From NCBI GenBank assembly GCA_958296015.1, contig CATQIH010000013.1, forward strand, positions 124,001 through 188,000: a stretch of 64,000 nt of DNA. The letters are read 5' to 3'. Under the pieces are notes generated by a model. It ran no database searches. It was not told the DNA's origin and saw only the letters and a list, made by a program, of their open reading frames with translations. This document shows positions 1-8,315 of this stretch, piece after piece; the first letter of the stretch is position 1; each line of letters starts with the position of its first letter. Position numbers and translations under genes: made by a program. This DNA comes from Cyclobacteriaceae bacterium (lineage in GTDB: Bacteria > Bacteroidota > Bacteroidia > Cytophagales > Cyclobacteriaceae).

Positions 1-18
1 TCAAGAAAACTGATAAGA

Positions 19-783
19 ATGTTCCCATACTTGGTCCTTATCAGGACGCTGGTTACTACATTTTATCAGGAAAATGCCGGATTTTTCTTTATAACACTGG
101 GGTTAGCCTTTGGTGTGCTACATTATACCGAGCATTATTATATCATCCGGGCTGCGTTTCAGTCTTATCTTTTGCTAAGCCTGATGCTGATGCTGTGGAC
201 TTTGTATCTGTTCAAAACGATTGGGTTCACTTTGCAAAGTTTTATGAAAAGTGAAAATCAGTTTTTATACCAGCTTTATTTGTACCCTGTTAGGACACAA
301 TTTATTGGGCTGCTTGCGGTACATATGCTGCAATTTTTGCCAATACTCTTCTATGCATTTGTTTTGATAACCATTGGCACAATACATGGCTTCTGGATCA
401 CACCTGCCATTTGCTGCACGTTTCTGCTGGTAGCTGTAGCATTTGCAGTATACCTGTATAAATGTGCATTGTTTGCTCCAGGCAAAAATAATCGTTGGGT
501 AAAACTAACTGCTGGTATAGATCAACTCAAAAAGCCTGGCTTCTCATTTTTTCTTTTTGATGTAATATACCGTTACAAGCTGACATTTTTATATACCAAA
601 GTTGTTTCGCTCACCTTACTGATCATTGTAGCCAACCTCTATGCTTCAGATCAATACGACGAAAGGCTGGCAGCTTTTACCTTGATCATTGCTGCATTGG
701 CCAACAACAAGCTTTTGTATCGCTTTCATGATTTTAACCAAAATATACTAGCATGGCAGAGAAACACCGTGGTCTGTTCTTGA
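19..783 (+). CDS. Polytopic membrane protein, N-terminal part of a frameshifted gene
   Basis: The 254 codons encode a very hydrophobic protein with about six membrane segments (for example residues 22-38, 47-66, 94-125, 128-148, 195-207 and 216-226). The frame is open to the left edge of the window, so the true start may lie upstream. I do not recognise a named family; its shape resembles the membrane parts of Bacteroidota ABC exporters, but that is a guess. The reading frame ends at 781-783 in a non-hydrophobic tail (..NTVVCS). From about 765 the +1 frame continues with residues PWSVLERFSRYH and then further membrane segments. This suggests that this ORF and the 824-1102 ORF were one gene of roughly 360 codons, broken by a single-base frameshift near 763-766. 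Confidence 0.6.
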   Translation: MFPYLVLIRTLVTTFYQENAGFFFITLGLAFGVLHYTEHYYIIRAAFQSYLLLSLMLMLWTLYLFKTIGFTLQSFMKSENQFLYQLYLYPVRTQFIGLLAVHMLQFLPILFYAFVLITIGTIHGFWITPAICCTFLLVAVAFAVYLYKCALFAPGKNNRWVKLTAGIDQLKKPGFSFFLFDVIYRYKLTFLYTKVVSLTLLIIVANLYASDQYDERLAAFTLIIAALANNKLLYRFHDFNQNILAWQRNTVVCS

Positions 784-823
784 AAGGTTTTCAAGGTACC
801 ATCTCACGCTGATAATTTTACTT

Positions 824-1102
824 TTGCCCGAGATCATAACCGCAACCAGATATTATGCAGATATTCTCTCTGCTTCCTCTTTGGTGGCAGGCGTAGTGCT
901 GATGGTTAGCACAGCAAGTCTGGCGCATAGCTACTTGTACAGGAAGTTTCTCTCAGACGAGGTTTTGATCAAACATATGGCCTTTGCCGGGCTGGTCTAT
1001 TTTCTGGTGACTGTTTTTGGGGCACCCATGTTGATGCTGGCTATCGTAAATATGATTATCTCTTATGCCTGTTTTAACAAATACTATTATACCTATCAGT
1101 AG
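824..1102 (+). CDS. C-terminal part of the frameshifted membrane protein
   Basis: This open frame holds about 92 codons from a TTG at 824, but in-frame coding character extends back to about 765. It encodes membrane segments near residues 17-35, 50-70 and 66-84 of the listed piece and ends with an aromatic tail (NKYYYTYQ). It has no ATG start of its own and no separate leader. The simplest reading is that it is the C-terminus of the gene starting at or before 19, shifted by one base. If the shift is a true mutation the product is truncated; if it is a sequencing error the gene is intact. Confidence 0.5.
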   Translation: MPEIITATRYYADILSASSLVAGVVLMVSTASLAHSYLYRKFLSDEVLIKHMAFAGLVYFLVTVFGAPMLMLAIVNMIISYACFNKYYYTYQ

Positions 1103-1203
1103 GAAACCAATAAACTATTATGCCCGGGCAAGCATCGCATTAGAAAATTTATTACTTTGGTTACAAAATACACGCACAAAGATACTAACCAATAACCACC
1201 AAG

Positions 1204-1809
1204 ATGAAAGGGAAAGGCTTTACTGATGCTGAAATCGTAGAAGCACTACAGGATGCAAGTCGTCTGGATACGACAGTCCGCTACCTGTATCAGACGCATT
1301 TTGAGAGCCTGGCAAACTTCATCAGAACGAACAGTGGCAATGATCAGGATGCAGAAGATCTTTTTCATGAAACGCTGGTTGTATTTATAGAATTGGTGAA
1401 GCAACAGAAATTCAGAGGAGATAGCAGTATCAAAACTTTTCTGTATGCTATTCAGCGTAATCTGTGGCTCAACGAGCTGAAAAAAAGAAGCCGGACATCA
1501 TATCGTGAAACTACCTACTATGATAAGAGCGAAAAATATGAGCGAGATATTCAATACGGAGTAGCGCAGGAAGAAGCTAGGAAACAAGTGCTTGGCCTGA
1601 TAGACAAACTGGGCGAAAACTGTAAAAAGATACTGGTGTTATTTTATTACGAAGAAATGTCTATGAAAGATATCTTTCGGCAAATGGGATACGAAAACGA
1701 GCAGGTAGCACGCAATATGAAGTACAAATGCATGAAAAAGCTGAATGATATGTTAGACAGTGATGTGGCTGTAAAACAATTATTCAAAAATTTGTTAGTA
1801 GATGAATGA
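1204..1809 (+). CDS. ECF-type RNA polymerase sigma factor
   Basis: This 201-residue protein has the two helical regions of extracytoplasmic-function sigma factors. Region 2 spans about residues 28-95 (DAEDLFHETLVVF, then FRGDSSIKTFLYAIQRN), and region 4 about 133-185 (GENCKKILVLFYYEEMSMKDI, then YKCMKKL). It would direct core RNA polymerase to a private promoter set. The ATG follows a purine-rich stretch. The stop region overlaps the next gene by 8 bp, so translation is probably coupled. The downstream membrane protein is the likely anti-sigma factor. The region 4 core resembles that of the second sigma factor at 5749, suggesting paralogy. Target genes cannot be read from the sequence. Confidence 0.9.
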   Translation: MKGKGFTDAEIVEALQDASRLDTTVRYLYQTHFESLANFIRTNSGNDQDAEDLFHETLVVFIELVKQQKFRGDSSIKTFLYAIQRNLWLNELKKRSRTSYRETTYYDKSEKYERDIQYGVAQEEARKQVLGLIDKLGENCKKILVLFYYEEMSMKDIFRQMGYENEQVARNMKYKCMKKLNDMLDSDVAVKQLFKNLLVDE

Positions 1810-2569
1810 TAAAGATATAGTAAGAGCCAGTATGATCGATAGCTACCTGGCAGGTAGCCTGACTGACGAAGAGATGATATATTTCAACAAACAACTCCAG
1901 GAAGATGCTTCTTTAAGAGCAGCACTCGAGAACTATGAAATCTCACGGGATGCTGTCAGAAACTATGCCCTCAGAAACGATCTCAGGCATATACGGCATC
2001 AGATGAAGCAGGAAGAAGCAGCGAAGCCTAGTGGCAAACAGGTATCTTTGTGGCAATATGCTGCAAAAGTGGCCGCCGCAGTTGTGTTGCTGATCATTGC
2101 GTTCTTTGCCATACAAATGGCTACGCTTTCGGGCGAACGTTTGTACAATGGCAAAGTGTTTCCGGTGGAAGTCTGGACCACCCGTGGGGCTGCTGGCTTA
2201 CAGGAAGACCAGGCAATCAAGGTTTTGCTGGCATCGGGCAACTATCAGCAGGTAATTGATGATTATCAGGCACAGTTCGACCCATCTGTTACAGCTACTT
2301 TTATTGCAGGCAATGCCTACCTTCAACAAGATATGACAGATAAGGCTATTGCTGCCTTCAAGAAGGTGGAAGACATGAATACCAATACCCAGGATAAAAG
2401 ATTTGTAGAAGAAGCGCACTACTATCTGGCTCTGAGCTATCTGCGTGGTGGAGATTATGACCAGGCATTGCGCAGATTTGAAGCTATCAAAGCTTCTGAT
2501 GGTAACTATAGTCAGTATGTAGGAAGCTATTTTCTGTTGAAACTAAGGGCGTTGGATTGGTTAAATTAG
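1802..2569 (+). CDS. Single-pass membrane protein with TPR-like C-terminus, probable anti-sigma factor
   Basis: This 255-residue protein begins within the sigma factor gene. Residues 1-80 are a charged cytoplasmic domain (DSYLAGSLTDEEMIYF) typical of anti-sigma N-termini in this phylum. A membrane helix lies at about 88-106. The periplasmic part carries TPR-like helices at about 150-250 (AGNAYLQQDMTDKAIAAFKKV, then AHYYLALSYLRGGDYDQALRRFEAI). The arrangement implies that the N-terminus binds the cognate sigma factor and the TPR part senses an envelope signal. No zinc-binding HxxxCxxC motif is present, so it is not a ZAS-type anti-sigma. The role is inferred from operon position. Confidence 0.75.
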   Translation: MNDKDIVRASMIDSYLAGSLTDEEMIYFNKQLQEDASLRAALENYEISRDAVRNYALRNDLRHIRHQMKQEEAAKPSGKQVSLWQYAAKVAAAVVLLIIAFFAIQMATLSGERLYNGKVFPVEVWTTRGAAGLQEDQAIKVLLASGNYQQVIDDYQAQFDPSVTATFIAGNAYLQQDMTDKAIAAFKKVEDMNTNTQDKRFVEEAHYYLALSYLRGGDYDQALRRFEAIKASDGNYSQYVGSYFLLKLRALDWLN

Positions 2570-2963
2570 TTTTTTATAGTAAAGCGGTAGTCGGATAAAC
2601 AGGATAACCTTCCTATTTTTTTATTCGTGATCCGTATGCGACAGTTTGACAGGACGACGCTCAATAGCAGGAGAAAAAAATTTAGGCGTTAAAATTTTTC
2701 ACTTATTTAAGAAGCAAGATAGGTATTCTGCTTTTTTTGTTTGTTTGTCTCTTAAAAAGCGATAAAGTGTATTCGTTTTTAACATTTTAGTGCGCAGTAT
2801 TAGCGCATTTTATAACAACAGCTACTAAATTTTTTGTATTCTCTTTTAGTTTATTAAAAAAACTACATGCTATGTTCATATAATAATTTTGTAAAATTTT
2901 TTGCTTTTTCTTTCTTAAAATTGTATTGAAATCAGTATCCCCATACCAACAATACAACAAATT
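2570..2963. other. AT-rich intergenic region
   Basis: This 394-bp stretch between the anti-sigma-like gene and the histidine kinase is strongly AT-rich and has no plausible ORF. It contains a candidate -7 promoter element at 2884-2891. I see no clear terminator hairpin or repeat. Confidence 0.6.
2884..2891 (+). promoter_or_regulatory. Candidate -7 promoter element (TAATTTTG)
   Basis: The octamer fits the Bacteroidota -7 consensus TAnnTTTG and lies 73 bp upstream of the histidine kinase ATG at 2964. No TTG or TTTG sits at the usual 17-23 bp upstream spacing, so only the -7 element supports the call. Confidence 0.35.
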
Positions 2964-3680
2964 ATGATTAACAATGTTGAAACCAATGAAGAGGTGCTAA
3001 CCAGGATTGGCCACGATCTCAATGGAATGATTGCCCGTATCCGTTCCTGTAATTACGTATTGTACAAAAAGTTCGAGGATGAGATGGATAGCGATTCCTG
3101 CAAATTTTATGAATCCATTGAACGCGATTGTGCAGGTATCAAAAGCATTATACACAATCTCATAGATGTTGATCAATCTTACGAAGAAAATCCTGACCTG
3201 AAATTAAAGATCACACATATCAATGCTTTTGTCGCAGATGTTGTTAAAAAATTTCACATGCCTTCTATGGATGACAAAAATATTAGCATTCATTTTGAAG
3301 ATACCGAAGAGCCTATTCACATTTATATGGATGAAAATGCCATACAGCGTGTGGTAGATAGTATACTTTCCAATGCCGTCAAATTTTCTACTGAAGGAGG
3401 CGAAATTATCGTCAAGTTGATCCGCTATGCCAACGTAGCTCACATCTCTATATCAGACCAGGGTATTGGTATTCCCAAAAAGCTGCGTCCTTATATGTTC
3501 AGCAAGTTTAGCAAAGCTACCAGAAGAGGTACCGCAGGTGAAGATTCGAGTGGACTGGGCATGTTTCTGGCCAGAAAAGTGGTAGAAAACCATCAGGGAA
3601 GCATCTGGTATGAAAGCGAAGAAGAAGTGGGTACCAACTTTTTTCTCAATCTGCCTATCAAAGAGCGTATCCATTCCTGA
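2964..3680 (+). CDS. Compact sensor histidine kinase (no membrane or sensor domain)
   Basis: This 238-residue protein is almost only a kinase core. The phospho-acceptor helix contains IGHDLNGM with His17. The ATPase domain shows an N box (ILSNAVKFS, about 138-146), a G1 box (DQGIGIP), an F box (MFSKFSKA) and a G2 box (SSGLGMFLARKVV). There is no transmembrane helix, PAS, GAF or receiver domain, so the signal must come through a partner protein. No response regulator is adjacent; the nearest in the window are near 43 kb. It is probably cytoplasmic and autophosphorylates on His17. It stands alone, with an AT-rich leader upstream and a HemJ-like gene 100 bp downstream. Confidence 0.85.
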   Translation: MINNVETNEEVLTRIGHDLNGMIARIRSCNYVLYKKFEDEMDSDSCKFYESIERDCAGIKSIIHNLIDVDQSYEENPDLKLKITHINAFVADVVKKFHMPSMDDKNISIHFEDTEEPIHIYMDENAIQRVVDSILSNAVKFSTEGGEIIVKLIRYANVAHISISDQGIGIPKKLRPYMFSKFSKATRRGTAGEDSSGLGMFLARKVVENHQGSIWYESEEEVGTNFFLNLPIKERIHS

Positions 3681-3782
3681 TCTATACGCTGCTGGACTTT
3701 TATCGCAGGCAATTTTGCCTTCTTTGTTTGATAACCTAGAGGTTATGCTCTAACTTGGTCCCCTGTTAGCGAGACACTGGAG

Positions 3783-4337
3783 ATGGCATATCAATATATC
3801 AAAGCACTGCATATTATTTTTGTGGTTACCTGGTTTTCAGGGCTGTTTTATGTAGTTCGCCTGTTTATCTATACAGTAGAAGCGCACGAAGCCGCCGAAC
3901 CTGCCCGAAGCATATTACTTCAAAACCTTAAAAAATGGACCAAACTACTCTGGTTTGGTATCACCTGGCCTTCAGCCCTATTTACGCTGATGTTTGGCAG
4001 CTATTTTCTGTATTTTTATGCGGGTAATATGCCTTCATGGCTATGGTTCAAGCTGTGCTTTGTAGCTGGACTGTACGCCTACCACATGAGTTGTCATATC
4101 CTCTACAGGCAATTACAACACGATCAGTTCAGATATAGCTCGCAGCAGCTTAGAGTCTGGAATGAGGTAGCCACCATTTTTCTTTTCAGCATCGTATTCA
4201 TTGTTGTCCTCAAAAGTGCGTTGAGTATGCTTTGGGGACTCATCGGTTTGGCAGCATTCGTTGTTGTACTCATGTCGGCTATCAGAATATACAAAAATAT
4301 TAGAAACAAAAACAAAGGTCAGTCTGTAAATACCTGA
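3783..4337 (+). CDS. hemJ: HemJ/CopD-like integral membrane protein
   Basis: The 184 residues form about five membrane helices. The N-terminus (IKALHIIFVVTWFSGLFYVVRLF) carries the conserved His of the HemJ (UPF0093) family, and SWLWFKLCFVAGLYAYH resembles its Trp-Lys motif. HemJ oxidises protoporphyrinogen IX to protoporphyrin IX in haem synthesis. Related Bacteroidota proteins are often simply called CopD family, so the enzyme role is likely rather than shown. The genes that follow encode a SCO1-like copper chaperone and a cytochrome c, consistent with a haem/copper respiratory context. A GGAG sits directly against the ATG, too close to be a normal ribosome binding site. Confidence 0.7.
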   Translation: MAYQYIKALHIIFVVTWFSGLFYVVRLFIYTVEAHEAAEPARSILLQNLKKWTKLLWFGITWPSALFTLMFGSYFLYFYAGNMPSWLWFKLCFVAGLYAYHMSCHILYRQLQHDQFRYSSQQLRVWNEVATIFLFSIVFIVVLKSALSMLWGLIGLAAFVVVLMSAIRIYKNIRNKNKGQSVNT

Positions 4338-4406
4338 TACCAAAAGGAATTAGCAGGGCAAATGCTTTGTTTATTTTGTAGTGCCAAAAATAACACATGC
4401 CTAAGT

Positions 4407-5072
4407 ATGAATAGCTTACTAAAAATAACTGCTGGTAGCCTGTTGCTCCTGGCTGCCTGTCAACCTAATGATACTGAGCAGGGAAAATTGCCGGTGCTGG
4501 GGCAGCACGAATATGTACAGAAAACAGTGAATAAACAGACTGTCACAGACACGGTATATCACAAAGTGGCTGATTTCTCTTTTGTAGATCAAGATAGTGC
4601 CGTGGTGACAAATGATACGTTCAAAGGCAAGGTCTACGTCACAGACTTCTTCTTTACCAGTTGCCCTACTATTTGCCCGGTCATGAAGAAGGAAATGCTT
4701 AGAGTATATGATACCTTCAAGGATAATGACGAGGTGGTGTTTCTTTCTCATACCATTGATCCCACTTACGATACCGTGGCCCTGCTGCACGACTATGCCG
4801 AAAGGCTTGGTGTTTCCAGCAGTAAATGGCATTTTGTGACAGGCGATAAAGAAGCAATTTATGATATGGCATTGAAAAGCTATATGGTGACGGCCATGGA
4901 AGACAAGAATGCCGAAGGAGGCTTTATCCACAGTGGTGCTTTTATGCTGGTTGATGAAGATCGCAGGGTCAGAGGTGTATATGATGGCACAGTGAAAGAA
5001 CAGGTAGATGTGCTCATCAATGATATAGGCCGCTTACTCAAAGAATATCCTCATGTACAGGCTGCTTCTTAA
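4407..5072 (+). CDS. SCO1/SenC-family copper chaperone lipoprotein
   Basis: I start at the ATG at 4407 because it gives a lipoprotein signal (MNSLLKITAGSLLLLAAC) with lipobox LAAC; an upstream in-frame ATG at 4362 gives no sensible leader. The thioredoxin-like domain has the copper-binding CxxxC motif (SCPTICPVM, Cys86 and Cys90) and the distal His of IHSGAFML (about His175), so all three SCO ligands are present. SCO1 proteins deliver copper to the CuA site of cytochrome oxidase or act as thiol reductants. It would sit on the periplasmic face of a membrane. Its end overlaps the cytochrome c gene by 20 bp, implying co-expression. Confidence 0.9.
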   Translation: MNSLLKITAGSLLLLAACQPNDTEQGKLPVLGQHEYVQKTVNKQTVTDTVYHKVADFSFVDQDSAVVTNDTFKGKVYVTDFFFTSCPTICPVMKKEMLRVYDTFKDNDEVVFLSHTIDPTYDTVALLHDYAERLGVSSSKWHFVTGDKEAIYDMALKSYMVTAMEDKNAEGGFIHSGAFMLVDEDRRVRGVYDGTVKEQVDVLINDIGRLLKEYPHVQAAS

Positions 5073-5517
5073 AAGTTGTCTGGTATTCCTGGTAGTGTGC
5101 ATCAGCGAAGCCTGTAGCTCAGAACAGCACGAAAATGCAGCTACACAAAACCTCAGCGGGGAAGACAAGGTAAGATACGAACAATACCTGGTGCAGGGCG
5201 AAGACCTTTATCAGGCCCGTTGTGCCAACTGCCATCAGGTCGATGGAAGCGGACTTCGCCGATTGATCCCACCCCTGGCTCATGCCGACTATATGCTGGA
5301 AGATATTAATCGTACCCTTTGCCTGATCAGACATGGAAGACAGGGGAAGATAATCGTCAATAATATAGATTACCAGCAAAAGATGCCTGCCAATACACGT
5401 CTTACAAATATAGAGGTAACCCAAATAGCCAATTTTATCTACAACTCGTGGGGCAATGAACATGGCTTTATCCGGCTACAGGATGCTTCTTCGGCACTGG
5501 ATAGCTGCCAGCCATAG
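5053..5517 (+). CDS. Class I c-type cytochrome lipoprotein
   Basis: The 154-residue protein has a lipoprotein signal ending at Cys21 (ISEAC) and a mono-haem cytochrome c domain. The haem attachment motif is CANCH (57-61), and the likely axial methionine is Met111 (QQKMPAN). The helix IEVTQIANFIYNSWG is typical of the C-terminal helix of small cytochromes. It is an electron carrier tethered to a membrane. The overlap with the SCO1 gene and the nearby HemJ-like gene suggest that it serves a terminal oxidase or a copper-dependent reductase encoded elsewhere. No oxidase subunit is present in the window. Confidence 0.9.
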   Translation: MYRLLLKSCLVFLVVCISEACSSEQHENAATQNLSGEDKVRYEQYLVQGEDLYQARCANCHQVDGSGLRRLIPPLAHADYMLEDINRTLCLIRHGRQGKIIVNNIDYQQKMPANTRLTNIEVTQIANFIYNSWGNEHGFIRLQDASSALDSCQP

Positions 5518-5748
5518 CCTCCTTTTGGTTTTGCTCAAAAGAGTCAATAAAATTACGCTGTGATAATTGTGAGCAGATTGCTTTTGCATTGATCCCTGCC
5601 TTAGCGTAATTATACTGGCAAAAAATAAGTAGTCGTGATGGTATGGCAAAATTCTCTAGCATATGAGACAACAGTCATCAAACATCATTATATTACATAG
5701 GGGTTACCATCTGGCGGTTTAAAGTATTAACAAAAGCAGGCTGCAGAC

Positions 5749-6288
5749 ATGAAAGATCATGACATTCTCGAAAGAATAAGTCGGGGAGACGAAAGCGCAC
5801 TGGACTATCTATACCAAAAATATTACAGGATGATGACAAACCTCATCAGGAAAAACAATGGTACGGAGCAGGATGCTAAGGATATTTATCAGGATGCGCT
5901 GATCGTGTTTTGGCAGAAAGTGGTGAGTAACGAGCTAGTGCTCACCTCGAAGATAAGTACTTATATATACAGTATATGTCTGAACCTTTGGAGAAAAGAA
6001 CTGGACAGAAAAAGTAAGCTCACTTATGAAACCCAGCAGGAGTCCGGCTATTTTGACGATGACAACAAAGAACGAAATCTGATCATCAGAGATTGTATAA
6101 GCCAGCTGGGAGACACCTGCAAGAAGATACTGATGTACTATTATTTTGACGATATGTCTATGCAGGACATTGCCAGCAAGCTGAATCTGGCCAATGTAGA
6201 TACTGCTAAAACCAAAAAATACAAGTGCAAAAAGAGACTGGATAGTCTGGTCAAATCGAAGTACTCAGCAAGCGACTTTTTAGATTAA
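5749..6288 (+). CDS. ECF-type RNA polymerase sigma factor (second copy)
   Basis: This 179-residue protein has sigma region 2 (DAKDIYQDALIVFWQKV, then ISTYIYSICLNLWRKELDRK) and region 4 (GDTCKKILMYYYFDDMSMQDIASKL, then KYKCKKRLDSLVK). The region 4 core (CKKIL, DMSMQDI, YKCKKRL) closely parallels that of the sigma factor at 1204. The partner gene starts 3 bp after its stop. It probably responds to an envelope stress through that partner. The 231-bp gap upstream contains no clear -7 element. Confidence 0.9.
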   Translation: MKDHDILERISRGDESALDYLYQKYYRMMTNLIRKNNGTEQDAKDIYQDALIVFWQKVVSNELVLTSKISTYIYSICLNLWRKELDRKSKLTYETQQESGYFDDDNKERNLIIRDCISQLGDTCKKILMYYYFDDMSMQDIASKLNLANVDTAKTKKYKCKKRLDSLVKSKYSASDFLD

Positions 6289-6291
6289 ACG

Positions 6292-7209
6292 ATGGACAGC
6301 AACATGACTAACTTTGAGTTTTTCGATCAGTATTTGAAAGGTAAACTTTCTGAAAGCAAGCGAAGTGCTCTGGAAGACCAGGCCAGCCACGACCCCTTGC
6401 TGCAAAGTGAACTTAAGCTTCAGAAAGGAATCTATGCCGTATTGGCGGAAGAAAGAAAAGCCATGTTAAAGCACAGGCTCAACCAGGTACCTGTTGGTAG
6501 CAGTGGCTGGCTGTCTTCTATGAATATCCGCTGGGCCGCTGCCCTTGGTTCATTATTACTGGCAACCGGTGGCACGTATTTTTACATGCAATACGATCAA
6601 AAGCCTGCTGCTGCACCTGCTACACAGCCAATAGATATTACTCCAAACACAGAGGCCAAGCCTGCGGTACCGAATCAAAGCTCTGAATTCGTCGCTATTC
6701 CAAAGCCAACAGTTGCTAAAAATAGCACTGCCAGTTCTGATAACATCTCAAATACCAAAATAGCGCAGGCCCCCGACAGAGGCACCAAGGCGGTTGTGAA
6801 AAAGAAGGAAGTAGGTCGTGTGAAGGTGCCAAAGATGAAACAACCAAACCTGCCAGCCTCTTTTGCTGAAGATAGTAAAGCTATCAGTTATGATGATTTT
6901 GTAGCACCAGACAAGCTGATCGATGAACATACATCATCAGAACACGCGCTTGTGGATGTTGAGACAAACAATAGTAAGCGTTACAGTTTCCACTATCGTT
7001 TTGAAGATAGCAAACTCTACCTCTATGGTGGTTTTGATGAAGCATTGTATAAGGTGATTGCTTTGAACCGCAGAGATAGAAGAAGCTTGTTTCTGGAGTA
7101 TGAGTATCATTTTTATGCCATTGATGACCACGCTACCAAAATTACTCCACTGGAAATGATTGGCGATTCAACCCTCATCAGGCAATTGAAAAAGATCAGC
7201 GAGAAGTAA
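6292..7209 (+). CDS. Single-pass membrane protein, probable anti-sigma factor
   Basis: The 305-residue protein starts 3 bp after the sigma factor. Residues 1-75 are a charged cytoplasmic part (FFDQYLKGKLSESKRSALEDQ) like the anti-sigma N-termini of this phylum. A membrane helix lies at about 80-99. It is followed by a Pro/Ala/Lys-rich linker (about 103-195) and a C-terminal domain of unknown fold (about 225-300) rich in Tyr and Phe. The periplasmic domain is not TPR-like, unlike the first pair, so the two pairs probably sense different signals. It ends 16 bp from the convergent sugar transferase gene. The function is inferred from context. Confidence 0.7.
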   Translation: MDSNMTNFEFFDQYLKGKLSESKRSALEDQASHDPLLQSELKLQKGIYAVLAEERKAMLKHRLNQVPVGSSGWLSSMNIRWAAALGSLLLATGGTYFYMQYDQKPAAAPATQPIDITPNTEAKPAVPNQSSEFVAIPKPTVAKNSTASSDNISNTKIAQAPDRGTKAVVKKKEVGRVKVPKMKQPNLPASFAEDSKAISYDDFVAPDKLIDEHTSSEHALVDVETNNSKRYSFHYRFEDSKLYLYGGFDEALYKVIALNRRDRRSLFLEYEYHFYAIDDHATKITPLEMIGDSTLIRQLKKISEK

Positions 7210-7225
7210 TCCTGCTAGTCCTGCT

Positions 7226-7819
7226 TCAACAACTACTATTATTCCCTCTGAATTTTTCCTCTTTTAATAGCCCTTCCGGCTTCACGTGCTCAGTCTGTAG
7301 CAGGCAAGATAGGGTAGCTGCCATAATTTTTAGATCGAGCACCAGTGATATATGATCTACGTACCAAATATCCAGGGCAAATTTTTCTTGCCATGTCAGG
7401 CTGTTTCTGCCATTGACCTGTGCCATGCCTGTAATACCTGGCCGCACCTGATGCCTTTTTCTTTCTTGCTCATTATAATAAGGTAAGTATTCAGGCAGTA
7501 AAGGGCGCGGCCCTGTCAGCGACATATCGCCAAGCAATACATTGATAAACTGTGGTAGTTCATCGATAGAATATTTCCTTAGAAGCAAACCAAACTGTGT
7601 TAGCAGTTGATCTTCTTGACTGTATAAGGTTTTGATCTTAATAATTTTGAAAGGCTTTTCTCCCATCCCAATACGTTTTTGTACAAAGAAAGGATTTTGT
7701 CGGTGCAAAGCAGCAATTAAGGCGGTACATACGCCTATCAAAGGCAACAAAAATAGTATTGCTACAAATGATAGTAATATATCTATAAGTCTTTTGATGC
7801 AATAGTGTTGTTCTGACAT
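7226..7819 (-). CDS. Undecaprenyl-phosphate sugar-1-phosphate transferase (PglC/WcaJ type)
   Basis: This monotopic phosphoglycosyl transferase starts exopolysaccharide or glycan assembly by moving a sugar-phosphate onto undecaprenyl phosphate. An N-terminal hydrophobic hairpin (LIDILLSFVAILFLLPLIGV) anchors it in the inner membrane. The catalytic Asp-Glu pair sits in SIDELPQ, and family blocks GDMSLTGPRPLLPEY and RPGITGMAQVNGRN are intact. I prefer the ATG at 7819 because it puts the anchor near the N-terminus; an in-frame ATG at 7858 would add 13 residues. No other glycan genes are nearby, so it is either an orphan or works with a distant cluster. It is a full-length minimal-core member of about 197 residues. 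Confidence 0.9.
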   Translation of the reverse strand: MSEQHYCIKRLIDILLSFVAILFLLPLIGVCTALIAALHRQNPFFVQKRIGMGEKPFKIIKIKTLYSQEDQLLTQFGLLLRKYSIDELPQFINVLLGDMSLTGPRPLLPEYLPYYNEQERKRHQVRPGITGMAQVNGRNSLTWQEKFALDIWYVDHISLVLDLKIMAATLSCLLQTEHVKPEGLLKEEKFRGNNSSC

Positions 7820-7858
7820 TCCAATGTTCATTCTCATAATTAGAAAACATATTCTCAT

Positions 7859-8315
7859 TTTAGCAAGGAACTCTGTTTAGCTATTTGCAAGCTAAAAAAA
7901 AATTTGAGGAAGCAGACGGAAAGTTACTTACCAAGTATGTTTTTAAATGAATTTGAAATTATTTTACAATTAAAATAGCACTTATTTTAATAAAATATGA
8001 TTATTTGAATAACTTATAAAAATCATATATGATACCTGTTTGAGTATTAAAAGAAAAGTGGATAAAATCAACAACGTATATTACGGCATAATACTCGCTG
8101 ATCTTTTATTTTTGCCTGATAAACTGTGGAAATATGGGTAAAAATCGTAAACAATACGCTACAGTGTGGTAAAATTTACTCGCATACACGCCTTTCGACC
8201 AGTATTTGCCAATTATAAAAAATCCATGACAACGGCAAAAGGTCCTGTCGGGTTTGCTTAGAAAAGTGCAAAATATTGGAAAATAGTTAATGTGTTAATT
8301 AAGTTAAAATTGTTC
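7859..8315. other. Long AT-rich leader region
   Basis: This stretch of about 450 bp between the divergent sugar transferase and esterase genes is AT-rich and has no credible ORF. It contains an isolated TAnnTTTG match at 8107-8114 with no partner -33 element. I see nothing else that can be named. Confidence 0.5.
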
